Shown here in pieces: positions 56,754 to 64,000 of a stretch of 64,000 nt of DNA; positions within the stretch are counted from its first letter, which is position 1; each line of letters starts with the position of its first letter. The position numbers and the translations under genes were made by a program. The DNA is from Gammaproteobacteria bacterium RIFCSPHIGHO2_12_FULL_35_23 (GTDB lineage Bacteria > Pseudomonadota > Gammaproteobacteria > UBA12402): the NCBI GenBank assembly GCA_001801465.1, contig MGXT01000017.1, positions 106,653 through 170,652 of the forward strand, given 5' to 3'. The notes under the pieces were generated by a model. The model was not told where the DNA came from and did not search any database. It saw only the letters and a program-made list of their open reading frames with translations.

Positions 56754-56969
56754 TTATTTTTCCATCAATCTCAAAAAAACAGGTGTCTTTGTCCGATAAT
56801 CTCCTTGTTTAAATTGTTCTAAAAATAGGGCTTGATTACGATTAGCTAAATTTCTTAATTGTAAATCATCCAATGTAATTTCTTTGAAGGAAGTTTCAGC
56901 AAGACGGGGAAGTAATATATTTTTCCACATTGATTGGGACCTATGACAAACTATACTGGTACTACGCTT
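56754..56969 (-). pseudogene. Gene remnant of unknown family
   Basis: The minus strand is open for about 71 codons to a stop at 56754-56756 and reads ...CHRSQSMWKNILLPRLAE, KEITLDDLQLRNLANRNQ, ALFLEQFKQGDYRTKTPV, FLRLMEK. The sequence looks like real protein but has no start with a ribosome site, and a stop precedes it upstream, so it is probably the C-terminal remnant of a lost gene. The rest of 56570-57254 is AT-rich with no gene recognised. Confidence 0.35.
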
Positions 56970-57254
56970 TTAGGTAATCAGAATGTAATATCACGTTCAA
57001 TAGGTATGTGACAATCATGAGTTATTAATTTATTATAAAATATACAATATAATTAAATAGTTAGATATGGTTAAAAATAGGTTTGAACTCAAATCTAAGA
57101 AAATAAATTAACAAAATTAATGAGCTGTATGGATTTTAATCAATCACTTATTGGCTGATTATATTTTGCATTGCCTAAAAAATTTGGATAGCATAAACTA
57201 AGAATTGTTATGATTTTATCAGGTAGGCTTAACCTCTATTTTTAGGAGTTCATC

Positions 57255-58277
57255 TTGACGAAGCAAGCAAACTTACAAGAAAATATCATGAATATGAGGG
57301 CGATTGTAGAGGAGTATTTACAAGGCTCGAATATGAGGGCGCAGGGTCCATGGCAATTATATGCAAAAGCATCTTTTATCTTTTCGTTTCTCATAATTAC
57401 CTATTTTTTGGCACTTTATTTTGGTTCAAAAAGTTATATTAGCTTATTAGTTTTGTCTTCTCTTTATGGCTTTGCCATGGCTATTGTGCAATTTAATATA
57501 ATGCATGATGGTTCACATCGGTCATTTTCTAATAAAGAGTGGATAAACAAAATAACCAGTAGCATTATTATGATTGCTGGTGCATCACCAAACTTGTGGC
57601 GTATTAAGCATGTTAAACTTCACCATGGTGCCCCTGGTGTTTTTGGAACTGATACTGACATTGATCAAGGACCTATTTTTCGATTTCACAAAGATAGTCG
57701 CTCTCGTTGGTATCATCGCTATCAACATCTATATGCTTTGCCTCTCTATTGCTGCTTAAATTTATATTGGACGCCAAGAGATATATATCTTGCAAGAAAA
57801 AATAAAGAATTACGTATGGATGTATTTATTGCAATTTCCCTTAATATTATTTTTCAGATAATTATTCCATTAATATTTTTACAAAACATTCTAAAGGTTA
57901 TAATATTTTTTTTAGTTTATAGTTTCACGCTTGGAGTAATTATTTCTTTAGTTTTTGTACCAGCCCATACTTGTAATATTGTTCGTATGTTTTCAAAAAG
58001 CGAGTGTGACAATTTAGATTTTATGACACAACAAGTGATGGCAACTGCTGATTTTAATCCACAAAGCAGGCTTCTTAATTTTATAACAGGTGGACTTAAT
58101 AACCAAGTAACTCACCATCTTTTTCCATGGATTTGTCACCTGCACTATCCAAATATTCAACCGCTTGTTGAAAAATTTTGTCAGGAACATAATATACAGT
58201 ACCACAAGTTCCCATCCTTTAGTCAGGGAATTCTAGACCACTTTCGTTATATACGCATGATGGGCAAGTCTGAGTAA
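57255..58277 (+). CDS. Front-end-type fatty acid desaturase
   Basis: 340 residues. Three His boxes: HDGSHRS (84-90), HVKLHHG (119-125) and NQVTHHLFPWICHLHYP near 280. Four or so membrane helices lie between. The Gln in the third box (Q-x2-HH) is usual in front-end and acyl-lipid desaturases such as the linoleoyl-CoA (delta-6) type. Start is TTG with AGGAG 6 bases upstream; ATG 57288 would be the alternative. No cytochrome b5 domain, so an external electron donor is needed. Confidence 0.85.
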   Translation: MTKQANLQENIMNMRAIVEEYLQGSNMRAQGPWQLYAKASFIFSFLIITYFLALYFGSKSYISLLVLSSLYGFAMAIVQFNIMHDGSHRSFSNKEWINKITSSIIMIAGASPNLWRIKHVKLHHGAPGVFGTDTDIDQGPIFRFHKDSRSRWYHRYQHLYALPLYCCLNLYWTPRDIYLARKNKELRMDVFIAISLNIIFQIIIPLIFLQNILKVIIFFLVYSFTLGVIISLVFVPAHTCNIVRMFSKSECDNLDFMTQQVMATADFNPQSRLLNFITGGLNNQVTHHLFPWICHLHYPNIQPLVEKFCQEHNIQYHKFPSFSQGILDHFRYIRMMGKSE

Positions 58278-58395
58278 GTATAAAATTTTTTATTAGGACA
58301 GATCTCAGACCCTTTTTTGCTGGATCATACAAAATATAAATAAGTGTAGTCAAGTAATAATCTTATCACACATGATAAACTATTTAGGGTCAAAA

Positions 58396-58642
58396 ATGAG
58401 GAGTGCACAAAAGTGTTATTTTTACCAATAAATATTGGTATTTCTATGATCACAGCGATGATATTAACCACATTAATAAAATTTTAAAAAACGGACTGTT
58501 TAAATTAGTGCCAGTTATTTATTATCTTGATAGCTATTATTTTATGTGATCAAGCGACAATGAAGATTTATCAAGAGATAAGCAGTGGGTTACTAGTTCT
58601 ATTTTAGTAGATACTATCATTGCTTATATCAATAAGCTGTAG
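58396..58642 (+). pseudogene. Relic: ThiF-like 3' end fused to leuB 3' end
   Basis: 58396-58570 aligns with 50256-50440 (end of the thiF-like gene plus the last codons of lrp), for example TGCACAAAA, ATTGG, CACAGCGATGA, AATAAAATTTT and GATAGCTATTATTTTAT. From GAAGATTTAT on, it aligns instead with the leuB end: QWVTSSILVDTIIAYINKL and a stop at 58640-58642 against KWVTSTVLINALIANINKH. The join lies at AAGATTTAT, which occurs in both parents (50432-50440 and 56487-56495). Frame breaks show it is not coding. Confidence 0.75.
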
Positions 58643-59027
58643 ACTATTTAGATTTAGTTAAGGATTTATAGATTTTTTTATTTTAGAAAAATAAGAAAAT
58701 ATGAGATCAGCTGGTAGTCAACTAAGAATTTGGCAGTGGATTACTGGCTTATGGTTTATAAAAGCAAGCCATAAAAATATATTGGCTAGAATTTTTTGTA
58801 TAAAATAACTAAAAGATTTACCTGCAATAATTACATTTAAAAATTTAATCAAGTTTATCATGGCCTAGCTTAATTTCCATAGTTTGCTTTTTAATCAAGC
58901 CTAAAGTGTAATGGAAATTTTCTATAATCATGCTTCTTTACAAAAAGTTCAACTTTAGTGTGTTTAAATTTTAATTGAGAGTATAATAAATTCTATTTTT
59001 TATAATAAGAGCAAAGAGGTAATACAT
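58643..59027 (+). other. Intergenic region, AT-rich
   Basis: About 385 bases after the relic. I see an inverted repeat AATTTCCAT (about 58872) with ATGGAAATT (about 58912), and AGAGG as ribosome site before 59028. No gene recognised. Confidence 0.3.
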
Positions 59028-61142
59028 ATGCCAGGAGGTCAAGGTTCTCCCCAAGCAGGTTCAGGAGCCGCAGGTCAGCCTACAGATGCTTTATCCTTGG
59101 TGCCTGTTGCGGATGAGCAAGTAGGAACTTTCACTGAGGATGACTTAACAGCTTTATTAGCGAATAGTAATTTAAAAACTTGGTTAAATCAACTTGAATT
59201 TATTGATTGGAATAAAGGTCCTTGGCGTGATCCCAGAAAAATTATAGCTGTAGTCTTTGCAGCGGCCTCCCAAGCCGATGCTGTTTTAATATATATTGAT
59301 CCCACCTATCAGCTTTATGGACATAATGCTTATGGGAGAACAAATGTCGCTTTTAGTTTGTTATTTAATTTTTTCTTGCAAGCCTATTTTGCCTATCCAA
59401 GATTTAAAGCAATTACGCATCTTGATTATAAAAAAATAAAAGATTCTTGCTCAATTGAATTTTGGCTAAAAGAACTGAGTAAATGGGTTGTCTCGGTATT
59501 AGCTTCAGTCATGTATGCGGATGTGGGCTCCGGAAGATTTAATACTAGGGGACATTACATTGCATTTTTAACTAATTTTACTTTTTTTAATTTTGCTGGA
59601 GTTGAGGAAGCTTTGGAAGAAGTGGTATATCCTTCTCTTGAACATAGGTTTGTGGGGAAATTTATATTATTAGCAGGAGCAGATCGTGATATCAGAAAGC
59701 GATATGTTGTTGCATTAGAGCAAAGAAGACTTAAAAAAGAATTAGAAGTTTTAATAGGATCAAAATTTGATTATTGGTTGCTAAATTCTGGCCAGCCAGA
59801 GTTTCAAGCTTTGCTTCAAATTATTAGAAATACAGCAGATAGTCCACAAATTAGAAGATTAAAGTTATTAATAGCCGTTTTAAACTCTCATCAGCAACGA
59901 CCTGTTGAAAAAGATTTTTTTAGGCAACTATTAGAGCTGGGAATTACTCTGGTTATTTTTATTCTTATTGAAGTAGGATTTTTTGCCTATTTTTCTAATT
60001 CTTTATCTCAAGTTAAAGTAATGTTTGGTATTAATCTCGGTATTGGACCTGCAGTGGCAACAGTTGGTGCAAACAGTGGTCTTGGTTATCTAATGTCAAG
60101 ATCAATTGCTAAAAAGCTTGTTGATATATTCTTTGATAGAATTATTAGACCTTTAGCATTAAGACAAAATTGGAAATTAAGTCTAGGAGTAAGTGCCATG
60201 TTATTGGGTGGAGCAGTTTTTACCTTAGGAACCTCTCTTGCTTTAAATAAAAAATACTATAAAGATAAATTAGATCCAGCCTTATTTTTGATGCTCAATA
60301 TCTTAACTTGGATTGGCACTTTAATATTTAATCCCTGGGGGGCAATTAGCCTTTTTTTGGTAATCTACGCTGCTTATATTCTTTATTGGCCTAATCCAGG
60401 TAGAGATCAGGCTTTAGTTGCAGAAGCTTTTAATACTGTAAAAGCTAGTATAACAGAGATGAACGCATCTGCTACTTTATTGGCACTGGTTTTTTTACAT
60501 GAAAATGAAATAATTAACTTATTAGCACCTGGATTAAGAAATCATTTAACATTAAGAAATTGGCGAAGAGGTATAACTCTGCCACAAGCTTTAAAAAGTT
60601 TAACGGATGGTACTACACACGGTGTGAGCTATTTATTAGAGAGACAGAGTGAATATTATCCTCGTCGAAATCGACTTATTTTTTTAAATGATTGTATTAT
60701 GATAGCAGCCACGATTGGATTTTATTATGCAAGTAAGCAACTACTGGGCCCAGCGGATTCTATATTTAAATTAGTTCTTTATTATTTAGGAGGTAGTATA
60801 ATTTTAAGACTACAAACTTTAGCAGGATCTCTTAATAATTGTTGTAAGTATGGTTGTTTTCCAGATGTTACTGTTAGAGCAAGATTGATAGATACTGCTG
60901 CAGTTTCTGAATCAGCTATAGTTTCTAGATCTTCTTCAGTGGGTGGTGAGCTTGCAAAAACAGCAGCTACCATTGGTGTGCCAACAATGTTTGCAGCGGG
61001 TGCTCACGCGAGTATAAATTGGACCCTAAGAACCTTCTTTTTTGCAGAAAATCCTATGGCTCAAATAGGTGGAGAAATAGCTGGATTTGTTGTTGCTACA
61101 AGTCTCGGATCAAAAGCAAGAAAATTAATAGGTAGTTATTAA
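59028..61142 (+). CDS. Large multi-pass membrane protein, unknown
   Basis: 704 residues. A Gly/Ala/Ser-rich cytosolic start (MPGGQGSPQAGSGAAGQP), then scattered hydrophobic segments: about 12 in three blocks (70-200, 305-440, 560-690) separated by charged loops (DRDIRKRYVVALEQRRLKKE). Glycine-rich membrane stretches such as LGIGPAVATVGANSGLGYL resemble transporters but I find no family motif. AAAGAGG lies upstream. Stand-alone, between the relic and tRNA-Arg. Confidence 0.6.
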   Translation: MPGGQGSPQAGSGAAGQPTDALSLVPVADEQVGTFTEDDLTALLANSNLKTWLNQLEFIDWNKGPWRDPRKIIAVVFAAASQADAVLIYIDPTYQLYGHNAYGRTNVAFSLLFNFFLQAYFAYPRFKAITHLDYKKIKDSCSIEFWLKELSKWVVSVLASVMYADVGSGRFNTRGHYIAFLTNFTFFNFAGVEEALEEVVYPSLEHRFVGKFILLAGADRDIRKRYVVALEQRRLKKELEVLIGSKFDYWLLNSGQPEFQALLQIIRNTADSPQIRRLKLLIAVLNSHQQRPVEKDFFRQLLELGITLVIFILIEVGFFAYFSNSLSQVKVMFGINLGIGPAVATVGANSGLGYLMSRSIAKKLVDIFFDRIIRPLALRQNWKLSLGVSAMLLGGAVFTLGTSLALNKKYYKDKLDPALFLMLNILTWIGTLIFNPWGAISLFLVIYAAYILYWPNPGRDQALVAEAFNTVKASITEMNASATLLALVFLHENEIINLLAPGLRNHLTLRNWRRGITLPQALKSLTDGTTHGVSYLLERQSEYYPRRNRLIFLNDCIMIAATIGFYYASKQLLGPADSIFKLVLYYLGGSIILRLQTLAGSLNNCCKYGCFPDVTVRARLIDTAAVSESAIVSRSSSVGGELAKTAATIGVPTMFAAGAHASINWTLRTFFFAENPMAQIGGEIAGFVVATSLGSKARKLIGSY

Positions 61143-61355
61143 TGGGTCATAGTATAGATAAGAGCCTTTACTTACTAAAAGCTTATTTGGGAGTGTTGCT
61201 AATAAATATTCTTTTAAATCAATCTACTAAAAAATTTTGGCGAATATGTAGTCAAAAGTAAGTTGTTAAAATAGGGCAAATGCTAGGTAACTCATTGACA
61301 GAAATAGTTTTTTAATTATACTGAGCAGCCTTCATTAAATTTAAAAGTTTTGTAC

Positions 61356-61432
61356 GCGCCCGTAGCTCAGTTGGATAGAGTATCTGGCTACGAACCAGGG
61401 GGTCGGGAGTTCGAATCTCTCCGGGCGCGCCA
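61356..61432 (+). tRNA. tRNA-Arg (anticodon ACG)
   Basis: 77 bases, GCGCCCG/CGGGCGC acceptor, encoded CCA, D-loop AGCTCAGTTGGATAGAG, anticodon loop CTACGAA (ACG, wobble A converted to inosine to read CGU/C/A), T-loop TTCGAAT. tRNA-Arg genes are common integration sites. Confidence 0.97.
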
Positions 61433-61451
61433 TAAATAATCAATATGTTGC

Positions 61452-61500
61452 AAGTGTACACAGAAATAATTAAGCCTATGAATTTTTAATATGTACACTT
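61452..61500. repeat. 9-bp inverted repeat downstream of tRNA-Arg
   Basis: AAGTGTACA (61452-61460) and TGTACACTT (61492-61500) are perfect reverse complements, flanked outward by TTGC and GGCAA, which pair with a small offset. It may be a terminator, operator or integration-related site. Confidence 0.4.
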
Positions 61501-61708
61501 TTGGCAATAATATTAAAAAAGTAGGTTGCACTTTTAACACTGGCCGCCAGATTTTGAACTGCAAGAACTTGTTCACGTGTCGATGTTATGCTGGAGTTTA
61601 TTGCGCGTGATTTACACGAGGTTGATCAGGCTATTAAAGGCTAATCATCTATTGAAATATGACTTATCGCCCATATATAGGTTAACAATAAGTCAGGAAT
61701 TAATCGTC

Positions 61709-63816
61709 ATGTCAAATAAATTAGCCTCTTCATTTTCGCCAGGCGATCAAGCTATTACAAAAAAATCTGAAGATAAGTTATATGTAAAAGCTCGCGTAGT
61801 AGATAAGATATTTAATTTCATAAGCAACGATCAGATAAACTCTTTAACCGTTGCAATTACTGGGGAATGGGGATCAGGTAAAACATCCGCAATGAACTTA
61901 CTCGCAAATGCACTTAACGAATCGCATAATAACGTAGTACTAACCTTTGAGCCCTTACTTGAGGGAAGATTTGGAGTTACTGAGGTTTTGGAGCTTTTTT
62001 ATTTGAAGCTGTATGCCGCTTTAAGCAAAAAAAACCCAGAGGTTGATTCTATTTTTAAAAAATTATTAGGTAGCTTAGGCGCTATTGTTTTTACAGGTAC
62101 AAAATTGTCGATTGACATACCTACAATTGGCGAAGCAGGAATTGATTTTGGAGAAAAATACCAAAAAATACTCGATATATGGAAGAAACATGATGTTAAA
62201 TCTTTTCAACAGCAAACCGCCCAACTAAACGAATTTTTACAAAACAAAAAATTAAAGATATTCATATTTATTGATGAAATAGATCGTCTGCCACCTGAGC
62301 ACATCATTAGCTTTCTTATGTTTGCTCGTATCTTAGAAACATTTGAAAATTTAATTTGTATTGTTGGCGTTGACTATGATCAAGTTATTCAAAGTTTGAT
62401 GGCATCATCAACTTATAGCCTTAATAGTTACGAAAGAGCTAAATCTTACATAGATAAGTTATTTCATGCACAATTTCATATTCATCATAACCAAAGTATC
62501 CTGGCATCCTTGTTGATTATTTAAGAACGCCAAGACAAATAAAAAAATGGTTAACATTGTTAATGACAAACAAAGCATTAGTGGATCATTACCCTAATGA
62601 AATACTTAGATTTTTAATGTTGGCCGCCGTATGCGTAAAACATCCAATTATTGTAGGCAATATTGCAGAACATACTTTACCGATGTTAAATAACCGTGAT
62701 CTTTTAAGTCTTTATATTAAAGAGAGATATGGGAATGGTTTACTTTTTAAAGATACTAGCAAAGAAAAAGGCGATGATATTATTGTACAAAGCGTGGGTA
62801 TAAAACAAAAAAAAGATGATGTCTTTATTTTGGATATTGCAAAAGAAAATATCGTTGATCAATTAGCGTTTAAATTTATAAAAGAAGTTTTATTGTATCC
62901 AAAGATTTCTCTTCTCTCTCTGTTTGTTGATGGTTATGCGGATGAAGCTAAAGTTAAACTGTATTACGATTATTTTGAAGGAGATACAAATAAAGCCATT
63001 AGCCGGCTAATTACAAATTATAACGAGGCTGATGCAATTGTATCAGATTTAGATGAAACGTTATTAAAACAACAAGGGTACCCAAAAAGCACGGCTGATA
63101 TTAATCTGTTGAATCAACTTTGGCAAAAAACTGTTAATCCTAGAGATATTGTAAACTCATATTGGCGAATTATTTTATTTGTTCTAAACAAACATTCTGT
63201 TGAAGAAGTCATCGAGAAAGCTAGCCTTGGTTTACTTGAAGCATATATTGATAACATTTTGGCTGCGTTTAAAATAAAAAATAAAGATAGTAAATATGAT
63301 ATTAATGATTTTGTATCTATAAAAGGATCAGCTAACAATAATGGCTCCCAAGTTGAAAGGTTCGCCTTACATGGGCTTAAGTTCAACGGAAAAGTTATTG
63401 ATGATTTTACTCAAGAAACAATTAAAGAGTTGCTATGTCAATGGGTTAGCAGAGTTGAATGTGATTTTGACAACAAGTTCAACAGTCTTGTTCAAGATGA
63501 GAATAGCTTAATTTCTATTTTTTATCGTTATATTCAGTGGGCAAATACAATCAACACTGATGATAAGCGTGAAAATCTAGCTCGGCATGTTCTGAAGTAT
63601 CTTAAAAATCAAGAAATAGATCTTGATAAAAAATTGGAATTAACAAATTTAATTTTCCGCGACTGTGCAAAGATTGGCGATCTCACAGAAGCCAATAATT
63701 CTATAACAAATTTATTTAACAAAAATGTTAAACTTGTTAATGTGCTCGAAGAGGTAGCAAAGGCAAGTTCCAAAGATATTTCATGTTATGAGGATTTCAA
63801 AAAGAGCATCCGGTAA
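61709..63816 (+). pseudogene. KAP-type P-loop NTPase, frameshifted
   Basis: ATG 61709 begins MSNKLASSFSPGDQ. Walker A TGEWGSGKTS is at residues 51-60, Walker B IFIFIDEIDRLP near 185, then LICIVGVDYDQVIQS. At about 62500-62520 the frame shifts by one base: the first part stops at 62522-62524, while the next frame continues DYLRTPRQIKKWLTLLM, the expected post-ATPase KAP motif, to 63816. KAP NTPases include PifA-type phage exclusion proteins. No membrane helices seen, unlike many KAPs. The total would be about 700 residues. Either a true break or one miscalled base. Confidence 0.7.
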
Positions 63817-63919
63817 TTAAACGCCTGATATCATTCAGCCATACCATTTGTTCAGTAATTATGCTGAAGTTTATTATCGACAGTTTTTATGGTTGGCTAA
63901 GAGTTTAATGAGTTATTAA

Positions 63920-63987
63920 TCGACTGTCTCTACCTTAAAGAGATAATTCAATTTTTTTAAGTTCAAATTTAAGGTAGTGACAGTCGA
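63920..63987. repeat. 20-bp near-perfect inverted repeat
   Basis: TCGACTGTCTCTACCTTAAA (63920-63939) and TTTAAGGTAGTGACAGTCGA (63968-63987) are reverse complements with one mismatch and a 28-base AT-rich loop. CGACTGT recurs once more at 63991-63997. Length and symmetry suggest a mobile-element end, a MITE or a strong transcript hairpin. It lies near the window edge, so the context is cut off. Confidence 0.6.
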
Positions 63988-64000
63988 CTACGACTGTTAA

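Noticed and set aside
61388..61576. 62-codon minus frame ending RRDSNSRPPGS
   Set aside because: The classical false protein made by reading a tRNA backwards.
1..64000. CRISPR array or prophage
   Set aside because: No regularly spaced repeats, cas genes or phage structural genes were seen.

Overview
The window is AT-rich DNA from a gammaproteobacterium. The gene content points to the Legionellales (Legionella/Coxiella relatives): the gene orders trmJ-iscRSUA-hscBA-fdx-iscX and recA-recX-alaS-lysC-csrA-tRNA-Ser, a gnnA-like oxidoreductase next to lpxB, tandem fadD genes, and several proteins that look aimed at a eukaryotic host. This placement is an inference from gene content; no ribosomal RNA lies in the window.

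Layout. 1-6.7 kb: end of a Cys-rich protein, trmJ and a complete ISC iron-sulfur operon. 6.8-10.8 kb: an APH-like kinase, then a TVP38-type membrane protein / MerA-like flavoprotein / CDP-alcohol phosphatidyltransferase operon. 11.2-12.5 kb: a decayed block with a short ORF, a WHTF-type hypothetical gene and a thiopurine methyltransferase, all disrupted. 12.7-16.5 kb: a 1275-residue protein with a U-box-like domain followed by armadillo-like repeats. 16.6-28 kb: AIR-synthase-like protein, gnnA-like gene, lpxB, a NIF3-like protein, msbA, lpxK, a chagasin-type inhibitor, two acyl-CoA ligases and a Ser/Thr-rich lipoprotein. 28-37.7 kb: NUDIX and macro-domain genes, a candidate CE-clan cysteine protease, mutS, an unknown gene, recA, recX and a MATE-like membrane protein. 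37.8-42.3 kb: alaS, lysC, csrA and tRNA-Ser(GCU).

The accessory half starts at tRNA-Ser. The 3' flank of that tRNA is repeated imperfectly at 45.7 kb, and the interval holds an IS4/IS50-type element with 19-bp inverted repeats and an AbiE-type toxin-antitoxin pair, so it looks like a small tRNA-linked island. From 45.9 to 50.4 kb lies a compact locus I cannot match to a known pathway: a minus-strand operon (PF13454-type FAD protein, DUF3830-like protein, unknown protein, DUF3419/BtaA-like aminocarboxypropyl transferase) divergent from a heptapeptide-sized ORF, a hairpin and a ThiF/E1-like adenylyltransferase. An Lrp regulator and a full leucine operon (ilvE-leuA-leuC-leuD-leuB) follow, then a front-end fatty acid desaturase. 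At 58.4-58.64 kb there is a decayed second copy of the ends of this block: the ThiF 3' end joined directly to the leuB 3' end at a short homology.

The right end has a large unknown membrane protein, tRNA-Arg(ACG), a frameshifted KAP-type P-loop NTPase and a near-perfect 20-bp inverted repeat. Strongest leads: the U-box/ARM protein (12.7-16.5 kb), the CE-protease-like protein (29.5-30.6 kb), and the ThiF/DUF3419/FAD locus with its relic copy.
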